DNA from: Phlebotomus papatasi
Lineage: Eukaryota > Arthropoda > Insecta > Diptera > Psychodidae
Direction of reading: 5' to 3'
Assembly: GCF_024763615.1 (NCBI RefSeq)
Contig: NC_077223.1
Location: 81,592,627-81,656,626, forward strand
Length of the DNA stretch: 64,000 nucleotides
Every line of letters starts with the position of its first letter. The stretch's first letter is position 1. The notes beneath the pieces were generated by a model. It worked only from the letters and a program-made list of their open reading frames with translations. It was not told the origin of the DNA and made no database searches. Position numbers and translations under genes: made by a program. Shown here piece after piece: positions 47,553-58,562 of the stretch.

Positions 47553-47755
47553 AACGCATCCCGCAGGGGAATGAGGTTGTATTTTGTTCTACAGCAAAAT
47601 TTATAGGAGATAAGGAATTTGTAAAAGTTTTAGTTTTATTGCTCGTTGTTATCGTCATTGTTGGCGCGTTGCTTTCTTGTCGACGTCGCCACAAAACCAC
47701 CCAACAGCCACCCACAGCTTCCTCCCACTGGGATATTGGGGGTGTTGGGGGTTGA
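47553..47755 (+). CDS. Possible terminal exon coding a membrane anchor and short cytoplasmic tail
   Basis: After a good acceptor (pyrimidine-rich, CCCCCCCTGCAG|) an open frame continues with RIPQGNEVVFCSTAKFIGD, then the hydrophobic run FVKVLVLLLVVIVIVGALLS (one membrane span), then CRRRHKTTQQPPTASSHWDI and GGVGG, and TGA at 47753-47755. The basic CRRRHK right after the span is the usual stop-transfer signal, so the topology would be a type I single-pass protein with a tail of about 25 residues. The GC content is higher than in the flanks. No partner exon was identified upstream, nor any database-like signature, and a stop (TAA 47498-47500) lies just before the acceptor, so it is not a complete gene. 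Alternative acceptors at 47572-47573 and 47593-47594 are possible. It could be chance. Confidence 0.3.
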
Positions 47756-48114
47756 AGATGGAGTTTGTCTATTTTTCAGTGTTTGCAATTACCCTGTGAG
47801 GCAAAAGGGAAAAATTGAACAGTAAAAGAGAGGAAGCAAATAACAAGTGGAAATGGTAAATAATGGGATCATAATTGAAAATGAAATACATCCTCAGTTG
47901 TTTGCTGTCCACAAATGAAACCACATACGATTTACTATTCTCTATTCTTTGATATTTGCCAACCAGAATAACCAAAAAAGAGATCCTTTCTGTAATTTGC
48001 AGACCTGGAAATTGGAGAGTTTGTGTTATATTGAAAGCGAAGTCAATTTTACAGAATAGGGGTTTGATATACTAAACAGAATATAATAGAAATAATGAAA
48101 AATTAACTTTACAC

Positions 48115-49027
48115 AGGGGAGACTGGGGAAAAAAGTCACAAATCGAAAAATTCAAAATTCAATATCTTCCAAGGTAAAAAAGATAACGGCTCAAATTTTC
48201 TTTATAGATAGCCTCCATAGACCTTCTTCAATGTTGTAAGTTTCTTCGAATTCGAACAAGGAATTTAGAAAATAAAAAATATCGAAATTTTTAGTTCTAT
48301 TTTTGAAATTTTTTCCTTGTAGAAGATATCAATTTTTACCTACATATTTTCCAAAATTAATGCATTGGTGAATATTTTCTAAATGATTTGGATTTTTGAA
48401 TACGAAACCACTATCTATTTTAGAATTTTACAAAGATTCTTTTCTCCAGAAATCCTTTTATTAAAAATGACCACTTGGGGTAAAAAGTAACAAAAGGTAT
48501 AGAGCAAAAAGTAACAAAAAGCGAAGCAATTTCTGATGTCTCACAGCGAAAAGAAACGTCATTATCATGTCTCGCCGCTTGTTGTTTGCATTGGTCAAAC
48601 GATTTGCAGTCTTTTGTGTGTTTTTTACTAAAATAGCTTGAAAAGCGCTTTTCTCGTTTTCTCACTTTTCTCGCAGAGAAAACGGTGTTTACAAAGATGT
48701 AGATGAATAAATTTTCTATGAAAATATGTCCTCTCGGTATTTTTTTCAAATTTACGGAAGCCCGTAATAAAGCGGATAAAAATATGATAATACCCCATGT
48801 CTGGTAATATTTGCCCCAGCATTTTTGAGAATGGTTACAAAATTACCTTTTAGAAAACGGCTCGATAAATATATTTCCTTACAAAATAGAAGAAAATGAT
48901 TTTCACAAAGTTGTAGAGCGATAAATTTCCTATAAAACTGCGCTAATTAGAAATTTTTGAAGCGATCGAGAAGCTTGTAAAAAAAATAAAATATCAGTTT
49001 TGTGACTTTTTGCCCCAGTCTCCCCTA
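48115..49027. mobile_element. 0.91 kb element, TIR AGGGGAGACTGGGG
   Basis: AGGGGAGACTGGGGAAAAAA + GTCACA at the left and TGTGACTTTTTGCCCC + AGTCTCCCCTA at the right. Same tip as 14551-16623 and 53956-54180, but a different inner TIR (GTCACA instead of GCCAC), so a sister family. AAAAAGTAACAAAA words repeat inside. No transposase. Confidence 0.85.
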
Positions 49028-49073
49028 ATGTGGAGAGTCGACCGTTAGGATATGATTTGAGTCAAATTTGGTA

Positions 49074-49343
49074 TTTCGGTCTAAAAACTTTCTTGCTCTT
49101 CTTTTTGTTTTTATTGGCCGATGTTTCGATCCTTGGTTGGGACCTTCTTCAGGGCCTATATAAAATTTTAAAACATGAATATGACGTGTGTTTTTAGAAA
49201 AATCTATTTTAAAATGTTTTTTTTTTAATTGTCATATTCATGTTTTAAAATTATATGTAGGCCCTGAAGAAGGTCCCAGCCAAGGATCGAAACGCCGGCC
49301 AATAAAAACAAAAAAGAAGAGCAAGACAGTTTATAGAGCGAAA
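49074..49343. repeat. Foldback, 112-base arms, 45-base loop
   Basis: 49074-49185 and 49231-49343 are inverted repeats with scattered mismatches. The right arm carries CCCTGAAGAAGGTCCC and GGATCGAAACGCCGGCC, the same type of core as in the 5267-5571 foldback. Confidence 0.9.
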
Positions 49344-51361
49344 TTTTAAATTGGTCTTAAAAGGAAATAATGCATTTTACGTGGTGATAAAAAATTGCTG
49401 AATTAACAAATTGTTAGTCAATACATTTTTTTAACCTGATATTTGGTGTAAATACCAACTTATTGATTTTTAATAAAGTTAATAAAGGCAGAACTCTTTT
49501 TATAAAACAAAATTTAATCATTTTCATAATTTGAAGTTTTTTTTTTTAAATTTGATTCTTCTAAAATGATCATTCATTTATCGATATTAAGATTTTTAAA
49601 GTTCGAACCTTGGACTTTATAACTTAATTTGTGGATTTTCTTTTGAAATTCAATCGATATTGAAGTTGACCAAGAAGTATCATCATAAAGTGTGCCAAAG
49701 TATCCTGCAGAATGTCTGTCACTATCCCCTTACGTGTCTTTTATCCTGCATTGTGTCTTGGAAGGAAGTACGTGAGCTGTCACTAAAGATTAACATTTTC
49801 CCCACTAACCAACAGAATACTTTGAGATTCCCCAGACAAAAGAACTTCCTTTCCTTAAAGTCCAGATACTGGGGCAAATTAGATGAACCCGGAATGTCGA
49901 AGATAGATCATGGACAACTTTTGACCAGAAGGGAGTCACCCCTCTGTGGATGGTGCGTTCGATTTTCCGAAGGGCAGAAAAGTTCCGTTGAAGGGCGAAA
50001 GTTGATGGAAAAAGTTTCATGACATTCGCATTTCCTGCTTATTGCACAGTTTTTCTATTGTCCGGCTTTAGCGAGGAAAAACTCATGTTGTCAATGAATG
50101 TATTTCCGAGTGATTTTATCACACCATAAATTTTTTATCACTCTTGTATCCCGTTTTGTACAAGAATCATTAAGCTTCCACATCTCGTATGTCCATCCTG
50201 GGGATCCTTTCTCTTGCTACTCACCATTTTCCGCCCCAGCATGAACATTTTATCTGTTTCTTCAGCCCAATCGCCCACCCATAAATGCGAATTCATGTCC
50301 CTCAAACTCATTGGTTGTCCTTGGTCCATCTCTCTTGGTCCAAAATGCCAAATGAAATCTTGAGACATATAACAAAAGCAATCATCTGTAATATTGCACG
50401 CGGCAGAGACAGAAAAGAAAATTCCCTCGAAGGAGGAAAAATTGCCCAACAGAGCCTAGCAAAGTGTACGGACAAATTTGATGTGTGTGTCAGATAAGTC
50501 CTTCCTGATTATCCTCAGAGAGACACTGGGGTCCGTTGGGAGATTCACAAACCCATCCTCTTGTCTTCTGTATAGAGACGGACACGCAGAACTTCCACCA
50601 GCAAAATTCCCTGGAGTTGTGTGTTTGTGATGACATGGAAATTGATGGAAATCTCTAGGAAATTCTCTCTCAAAAGAATCTCCACATGAAAACTGGAGGA
50701 GAGATTAAAAATTTGCCACAAGGCGCCTATTCTAGATGGAATCCCCTTTAAATTTTTATCTTGCATTAGACAATCTTAAACACTTTCTCAAATAGTTGGG
50801 GCAAAAGAGGGAAGTCAGTGCCATGAATAATAAATTTTGGGTCTGATAGAATGGGGAAACCCTTTTGGGAGAACTATTTTTAGGATAAAGGAAGAGTTAG
50901 TGTCTATCTCTAAAAGGTTGTCTTCACTGAAAGAAAAATACAAAGACTTAAATTAAAGTAGAATCGGGAAATTTGCTGAAACGTCTTAATAGATGAAATA
51001 ATTAACAATGTGACTTTTTGTGGTCGCCAAAAAATTGTAATGTGCTTTACTTAGGCTCAAACTTTGCTAAAGCGTATCTTGCAATCCTTGGAACTCTCCC
51101 AAGAAAATCACTAATTTCTATTGATATTTATCCCTTTGAGGTGTAAAATTTTGGGACACTCAGGTATTGAATTTAGACACTCCGGTATTGATTCAATCTT
51201 CAATCCCATCGTGGTATTGATTTTAGGGATAGGATCAATATTTAAACACCATAAAATCAGTATCTCAGTGGGATAGAATGAATACAGAATACCACAATAG
51301 GATAAAATTAATTGAAGGGAACCGGAATTCATCGTAAAGTAAAGTCACTCTTAGACATCAG
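49344..51361. other. Non-coding, mostly unique
   Basis: 49660-50500 is less AT-rich and has overlapping open frames on both strands without domains or splice support. 51130-51330 repeats GGTATTGA/ATTTAGACACTC words. Confidence 0.35.
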
Positions 51362-51551
51362 TGATAAGTCCAGATACGCTTATAGTAGCTGAGATTCTTT
51401 ACAGGCGACCGGGAAATGCGATTCTTTACCCCCAAAATTCAACTCACAATCGAATTTTCACGTATTCCGAGTTGCAAGCACCCCGAGTTGCAAGCATTTA
51501 GAGGTCTCCTGTAAGGAATCTCAGCTACCATAAACTTATCTGGGCTTATCA
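51362..51551. mobile_element. 190 bp MITE with 46-base TIRs
   Basis: TGATAAGTCCAGATACGCTT + GTAGCTGAGATTCTTTACAGG at the left. The right end is the inverted equivalent (CCTGTAAGGAATCTCAGCTA ... TCTGGGCTTATCA). A fragment (TGTAAAGAATCTCAGCT) is at 53070-53088. Confidence 0.85.
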
Positions 51552-52074
51552 TTGGTCATTTTCTATTTTAAATAATCTGAATGGGGAAGGCGAACAAAAG
51601 AAAAAAGATTTCATTGAAATTGGTTAATAAACATTAAAGATAGAGTCCGGTCCATATAGATATAGTAAGGGTCGGGGTACTGTGGGTTGCAGTAGAAATG
51701 GATGGGACCCATCGTTAGAAAGATCTTGATCTCAGATATAATATATACTTAAATTTTGGTAAAATCGCTTCAGAAACACCACAAATGCAGTCCGGTCATG
51801 ACATTTTTGATTATAGCTCGGGTCAAGGAACATCGAGGGAGGAGTGCGACCCACCGTTGGAAAGGCCTCGACCTCAGCTACAACATAATAAAATTTAAAG
51901 AAAAAGCATAGTCTAGTTTTCGAAATATTCCAGATCGATTTATCGAAAATCGATTTTTCGATTAATCGGACCTTCGATTAAATCAGATGAAATTGGGGTG
52001 TCGTCATAAGGGTTGTAGTACTCCACGAGAGCTTTCCAAAACACCAAAATTTTTTGAATTCCGATAATTAGAAG

Positions 52075-52338
52075 CGGTGGCAGCCAAAATCCCGAAAGAA
52101 AAAATTCCGAACGTCAAAATCCCGAAAGCCAAAATCTTGAATGTTCAAAATCCTGAAAAAGATGAAATTATATGGGGGAAAGTGTTTAGAATAATTTTCC
52201 AACACACAGAAGATTTCCCTTAGCCTCCAATCGTGGGAGTAGCTATGACATCTTTTAAGAATTCGGGATTTTGGCTTTCGGGATTTTGGCGTTCGCGATT
52301 TTGGCTTTCGGGATTTTAGCTTTCGGGATTTTGACCGG
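52075..52338. mobile_element. CCCGAAAGCCAAAAT-family MITE, copy 3
   Basis: CGGTGGCAGCCAAAATCCCG at the left and GGGATTTTGACCG at the right. It has four or more 15-base CGGGATTTTGGCTTT units at each end and the core ATCGTGGGAGTAGCTA, the reverse orientation of copy 2. Confidence 0.85.
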
Positions 52339-52379
52339 TACCCGAAGCGGAGATATCACCATCCAAAAATTGAATTTTT

Positions 52380-53088
52380 GACCCCCTCTAGCTCGGGTCA
52401 GGGGGGTCAGGGGACCTCAATTCGGTATTGATCGAGAGCTCTTAGGCCCGACTATAACATACTAAAATTTGAGATCGATCGATACGATAGGGGTTGAGTT
52501 ATTGAGAAACAAAATTTGGTGGTGTTTCAAAATATCGGTAAGAGGGGTGGGGGGTGGATCTGACATCACCTACTTCTAGCCGCCCATCGACATTTAACCT
52601 TTGCCGAAAACCGTTTGTCGATACCTCTTTCCGTTCTCTCTCCAGAAGTGGTTATACTACGGACGAACGGACGGACGGACGGACGGATGTTTGATTTGAA
52701 CATTTTGTACATGTTTCATTTGACGTTTATTCGGTTTCAACGGTTCTTGCACGCCTCTGCTATAGGGGCTGCATTATTGAGAAAACAAAAATTAGGGGTA
52801 TTCCAAAATGGCGGAAGGAGGAGTGGGGGGTGGATCTGATATCACCTACTTCTAGCCACCCATCGACATTAACCTTTGCCGAAAACCGCTTGCCGATATC
52901 TCTTACCGTTCTCTCGTTAGAAGTGGTTATACGACGGACGGTACGTCCATGAAAATCGATTTTTAGCGCATATGATATTCGTGACCTATGAGTGTCAAAA
53001 CGTGTATATCCAAAATTTGGGCCCGATCTCACGAGGTCGGATTTCACCTGTGACTATAAAAGCTGAGATTGTAAAGAATCTCAGCTAA
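52380..53088. repeat. Repeat with internal duplication and CGGACGGA runs
   Basis: 52517-52674 and 52789-52940 are about 85% alike. Shared blocks are GGGGTGGATCTGA, ATCACCTACTTCTAGCC, CCTTTGCCGAAAACCG and GAAGTGGTTATAC. They lie about 270 bases apart. A (CGGA)n run lies at 52665-52686. The style resembles the CTGTCTGTCCGTC family. Confidence 0.75.
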
Positions 53089-53145
53089 AAACGGAAACTC
53101 TTCCCAAAGCTTTCGGCTCGGTCTCCAAGTCTTCATCAATGGTCA
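53089..53145 (-). repeat. Partial third copy of the foldback core
   Basis: The - strand reads TTGATGAAGACTTGGAGACC + GAGCCGAAAGCTTTGGGAAG, parallel to CTGATGAAGGCTCGGAGCCT + GACCCGAAAGCTTTGAG of the 5267-5571 foldback. Confidence 0.6.
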
Positions 53146-53955
53146 AATCAATAAGGAATTTCCAGAGTTTTGTCTCTCAATCAATTTGAGTTTAATGAGT
53201 TTGAAGAAAACAACAACTCAGGATTTTGAAAGATATTATTCGGAAAATTTGGGACGAAAAAAATCCTTAAAGATGTTTACGAAGAGATGGATGCAGATTT
53301 CGATCGACTGTATTGTATACCTTTGATGGATAAGAATGGTGACTCCATTAATGTCCTTAAAAAATTGAAAGGTAATACAAAATTTTTAGACTATTTGAAG
53401 TTTATCAAATTTCGAAACACATAATCCCAAATATTTCACCATGAACCCATAATTTCCCTAACCATTGGATGGGCAGTGAGATACCGTTGCCCCAAAAATA
53501 AAATAAAAAGAAACATTATTTTGACGATTTTCTGTTTCTAAAAAGAAACATTTTTCTGACTTTAGAGGGCGAAGTAATTTTTAATAATCAAAAGAGTTGT
53601 TTTTGTTTTTGGAGGTTAAACCAGTTTTGATATTTATCGCTACGCATTATGGGACGTATTCGACCTTGCCATTTTTATTTAATGTTTTTGGCTTGGTTTT
53701 TGTTTCCTTTTTTTGATGATCAATAAAGAAATATTTTTCTTTGGTAGATCATTAGCTTTTTTTAATTTCAACTTAAATTTATTGAAAATTCCTAACTTCT
53801 AATTACATTTTTCATAAATAAATAAATAAGAAATAAGTAAATATATAGTTGTGTAAGAATCCTTGTTTTTCTTAATTAGTGTAGAGATTTTTTTGTCAAT
53901 AATTATTTTACAAAAATTAGTTTACAAAAATATTCACAATTATTGATGGCTCCAG

Positions 53956-54180
53956 TAGGGGAGATCGGGGCAGAATTAGCCACGCATAGTATTAGATAGT
54001 GGTATTTTATAAATAGTTAGTCTTCAAAGGAATATTGAGGAAACCACTCCTTATTCTAAATCTATACTTCCCATATTACTATTCATTGAAATATTTATCA
54101 GCCTCATACAAACATTTTTTGTACGAATTATACGCAATCAAAACTTTCATTTGGTGGCTAATCTACCCCGGTCTCCCCTA
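53956..54180. mobile_element. 225 bp MITE, TIR TAGGGGAGATCGGGG
   Basis: TAGGGGAGATCGGGGCAGAA + TTAGCCAC at the left and GTGGCTAATCTACCCC + GGTCTCCCCTA at the right. This is a short version of 14551-16623 and is TA-bounded. The next MITE begins right after it. Confidence 0.88.
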
Positions 54181-54440
54181 CATCTTTTACATCAGAAAAA
54201 TTTCATAATGTCAAAATTCACATTCCTTTCTTTCTTAAAAGATTTGTATTATGTCTACCCTACTTCTTCCCATTCTTCTTCTTCTTCTTCTTTTGAATAT
54301 CACACCAAATAAAATTTAGTCGAGTTCAGTTTTAAGACCGATAGCGTGCGATACATTTATACAAATCTAGTGAGAAAGAAAGTGACGTGAATTTTGATTT
54401 AATTAAATTTTACCGATCTAAAAGTTGTGTCAGAGGCATA
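54181..54440. mobile_element. CTTTTAGCTCGGT long-TIR MITE, copy 3
   Basis: CATCTTTTACATCAGAAAAA at the left and TCTAAAAGTTGTGTCAGAGG at the right. The core has ATCACACCAAATAAAATTTA and a (TTC)6-like run at 54276-54293. It is in the reverse orientation relative to copy 2 and abuts the preceding MITE exactly. Confidence 0.75.
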
Positions 54441-57400
54441 GGCATCAATTACACAACCTTAAAAGTTCTATGAACAACATTTAGTTATGAAATGTTTGAA
54501 CCTAATTATAATAATCTTTCAAGTAATTTTCACTTCGTTAACTTTTACGCCAATTATACTTACCTTTGCTTTAATTAGACATTAATATAATTTTTGAATT
54601 TTAAACAAAAATAAAAAGTTGAAAATTCTGAGTACTCTTGCATCATATTTTCTTTCATGTTTTCTAGTTGAGAAAATTGGTTTGAACATTTTTCCTTGTT
54701 TATTTGATAGGACAAAATATGCAAATCTCCACTTTGTCAGATTTCGAGAGGATGTTCTTACTCAAATTTCCATGAAAGTTTTCGCCTCTGTGCTCAAAGC
54801 ACAAAGCTGCGAGTGCTTTAAATTGATTCAGCAGAAAATGTGAGAATCCCTGAACAATTTTCACCTACTCAACACACAAGATACTCAACTCATTCAAGAG
54901 ACACCTTTTCACATTTGATCCTCATGGGAAAATAAGAGGGTTGAATTTTGAGGTAATGACTGGATTGAACTTTTCTTGTTCGACATTTAGTTGCTTCTCC
55001 TCAACGATAAATCCGTAACATACATTGAGTCTCGGGTGCTTGATTAAATCTCACCCTGCCAGTTGTGAGGAATGGAATTTGAGTCTATTGAAGAAGTCAA
55101 GGAGGGATGCTTCGACAAAAGGGGAGGAAAAGTATTCAGAATAATCTCTGCATTCGCAGAAGAGATTCGTGCCTTTTCATTAAAGATTCTGTGCATTGCA
55201 TATAAATTGTTTAGCTTACCTTTCAGCTCTTTTATTGCAAATCACATATTGTTAAGAGTTGGCAAAAAGGATTGAAAGATATTAGGGAATCTGTTTAAGA
55301 TGCCAAAGCTTGCATTTAGGTAGAGGACAGATGTCTTCGTGATGGGTAGGGAAACATGGCTCAGTTAAAGTTTTAAGTACTTAATTAAGTCCTTTGTAAA
55401 GCCCTTAATTAAGCACTTTAAGGTTAATATTGACATCTGCTTGGAGGTTGATATTAACATGTTGCTTGGAATGAAATACTGATTCATCTCCTTCTCTTCA
55501 ATGGTAATCAGATATAATTGTCTTACGTTTTACTTCAATTTATAATTTTCGCCGGTATCTGTCGCTACTGATAATTTGAGAATTCCTTAAATGCAAAATA
55601 TCAAGCTAATAATAGCTTACCCTAAAAGTTAGTATTGTTTTTGTTAAAAGCTATATTATTAATTTGAGGTTATGTTGATATAACCTAATAAATAGAAGTA
55701 CTAAAAGAATAATATTTTTTGATATTGCCTTATTTCGTGAGTAAATAAGGCAATATCAAAAAATATTTGAAATTGTGTTCGTGTTTTTCTGTAGTGTTTC
55801 AAAAGGAACTAGACACTAGATTACTTAATTAATTTTAAAGGTTAGAATATCAAAAAGTAATTTTTTTTAAAGTAGTTTTTCCCTAGAAGATCTATTTGTG
55901 TCTTTTATAATTTGGTTACCATTGGTTACTCTCCTTTGAAATATTAGACCAAGTCCACCATAACCTTTTATTCTGAAGTAACCTGCTTGACAAACTTGGC
56001 TTTTAAGGTTATGTATTTTAGAACAATTTTAGTACAGTAATAGAAGGCCGGTAATAACTGTTGAAAACGGAAATGAAGAAGATCTTTTAGAAAAATAAGT
56101 TTCCCATTTGACCATAATGATTGAACTAACTCAATAAGTATATTCAATTAAAATAAATATAGGTTATGTCTAAACTTAACCCTACTTTTTAACATAACCT
56201 TCTGTCTCATTATCTGACTTTCTTATCTCTGGTCAATAAAATTGAAGGTTCGTTGAATCTTTTCTTCATCTTCTAACCATCTTTCCGCTATATTTGCAAA
56301 TCACGTCGACTTCTTGCTTAAAAAGATGCCCCTGGAAAAAAGCACTGATAGAGTCCATTAAAAAGCCAGATTGAGGCAGTTTGTGTGAAAATTGGCGCGA
56401 TGAGGTAATTTTGCAAAATCGTGACGGTAGAGGTGAATGTCCTTCTTTTGCACAAATCACACTATTAACCCCTACAAAGTCCCCCCACAGAAGGGATGAT
56501 TTTGTGGCTAGGAGACGCTCAGTGCCTGGCCCGTAATTTGACCCATAAATCGACGCCTTGTTAATCCACCGAATGGGATAAATGGGTGTCCCACGGGGCC
56601 AAAAGGATAGAGGGGGATTCTTTCACCGAATGTGGGTGGTCAGAAAGCCACAATCCCACCCACCACAATTACACAAAACCTGGGGACTCTGCTGAATCAT
56701 ACGAAATAATCCACATAGTTAAGCTTCTGTGGTAGACTCTGTACGATATTCACATTAATCATTTCGGATTATGGTTGCATATTCAATAAATCCGTAATTC
56801 AATGACGCCACGGGCGCAATTTTTGCACGCGCCCCTTTCAGGACTTTTTCCCATTTTGGTCCTTCCCTGCACCTCGTACTCTAGTTCCAATTTCCTCCTT
56901 TTTTTTCATCTATTTTTCTCTCTTCCTCACCGGCTGGAAAATCCATATGGGACGGATTATCGCAATAAAGAAAGAAGCCGACGAGGTGAAGGGAATTTTT
57001 GGGGGTTTATTATTAAACTTACAGCAGGGGGTTCATTTTCACTGAGATTTCGAATTTTCCGCCCTGTCGGCTGTCGGCTGGGAAAAATCTTTGAAGAATG
57101 GTATATGAAAGGGACTAAAATCAATAGGAAGAGTTTATAGTGCCTACCCTAAGTTGTGTGGGTCAGTTCATAATTTCTTACACTGTTTTAATTTAAATTT
57201 AAAATACTTCCTGGAGAGGAATTCTATGGCAATATCATGTTAAATTTAATTTTTTATGTACTAATATTGGGAAATTAATTCGAAATTGTGCTTCATGTCA
57301 ATTACTGAGATTTTCATAGAATTCTTTGCAAATATTATGGAGCCTCAAGTAAGTTAGTGGATAGAGTAGTCGATACAAATATTCACTGTCACTGATCCCA

Positions 57401-57736
57401 AAACGTGTAGTATTCCTCAGAACGATTTCTTTGAAGTGATGTTGTAATGTTTCTGAAATTTCAGCTTTCGACAAGTTGTTATCAGAAAGTGCAAATTGAT
57501 TATGAATCGTCTATTAATTTTTATTCGAAACTCTTCCTTAGGAAGGAAAATTTCGTGAAATCCAAATTTATGTTTTTTAAAGGGGGAGATATTATTGTCG
57601 GAAGTGGTGTACAGTAGAAATGAAGTGCTTGGAAGTCTTTGGAAGTGGAAGTACTCTAATATAAAGTCTTTTCCGTCTGATTTCGTATTTATCAGACTAC
57701 GTACCTTTTAGTTGAGATTTTTAATTGGAACGGCAG
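54441..57736. other. Non-coding, mostly unique, one perfect hairpin
   Basis: No exon is supported. It contains the 25 bp perfect hairpin at 55711-55767 and TTAATTAAG/AAGTACTTAA words at 55370-55425 that recur at 26040-26270. 56260-57130 is less AT-rich but has no domain-bearing ORF. Confidence 0.4.
55711..55767. repeat. Perfect 25 bp inverted repeat, 7-base loop
   Basis: AATATTTTTTGATATTGCCT + TATTT and its exact reverse complement flank CGTGAGT. It could be a tiny foldback element or an extruding hairpin. The loop and stem are too short and regular for a typical insect microRNA precursor. Confidence 0.9.
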
Positions 57737-57950
57737 TAGGGGACAGTGGTCTGCCTTTGAATGCGACAGTCTTTGAACATTTTTTCTCCTATTTCCCAAA
57801 GCAAAAATTCTATTTTGTTAATAGAAGTTAATAGAAAATAGTTAGTTGTATTGACTATAGTTCAGAGAATAAGGTTTTTGCTTTGAAAAATAAAGGAAAA
57901 ATTGAAATATTCAAGGGCTGCCGCATTTAAAGGCAGGCCACTTTCCCCTA
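57737..57950. mobile_element. 214 bp MITE, TIR TAGGGGACAGTGG
   Basis: TAGGGGACAGTGGTCTGCCT + TTGAATGCG at the left and GCATTTAAAGGCAGGCCACT + TTCCCCTA at the right. TA-bounded, no ORF. Confidence 0.85.
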
Positions 57951-58031
57951 TTATTTGAAAATGTTTGTTGATATTTTTAAGTTTTTTTTTATGACAATGA
58001 AAATGAGCAAATACGTTCGAATTTATTAAGC

Positions 58032-58562
58032 TTAACCTTCTAACGGGTAAGACCGCCTCCAGGCGGTCTTCACAAAAATCACATTTACAGCGACAATAAA
58101 GGTTTTATTTAATTAAAAGTGCTATAGTGTCCGCGGTAATAGTCTTACAAACATCTCATGAAAGTTTGAACTCATTTCGACTCTCCATTTAGTTGCTATT
58201 CCCAGTTTTGTGTGACAGGTTAGAGAAAAAGCAAAAAAAAAAATTTAGTGCAAAAAAACTCATTTCCAATTTCTATAAAAATGCCGATTTAAAGTTATTT
58301 GACTAAAATAAATTTATTTTTTACTGAAAGATATGTCATTCTACTTTGTATATTTTATTTAAAAAATTTGAAAAAACTTGAAATGTGAATTTTAGAAGCA
58401 AAAAGAGTTTAAAAAAAAATTATATTTTCTCACCTAGCGCCTAAACTAAAAGAGGTAATGAAGAATGGATGGTTTTTTCGACTTAATTGGTTCATATATC
58501 CTAGAAAACATTGTTTTAGAACTTTTCTTCGCATATTAAAGAAAACACCGTTAGAGGGTTAA
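58032..58562. mobile_element. 530 bp TTAA-flanked element (piggyBac-like ends)
   Basis: TTAACCTTCTAACGG at the left and CCGTTAGAGGGTTAA at the right: a 15-base TIR beginning with TTAA, the piggyBac target and tip style (CCCTNT). Near the left end AGACCGCCTCCAGGCGGTCT is a 20-base perfect palindrome. The right half matches 21376-21590 inverted. No transposase. Confidence 0.75.

Noticed and set aside
49660..50022. A 120-codon ORF
   Set aside because: Overlaps an open - strand frame, has no recognisable features, and composition is similar to neighbouring non-coding DNA.
55711..55767. A microRNA precursor
   Set aside because: The stem is perfect but only 25 bp with a 7-base loop, shorter and more regular than usual insect precursors.
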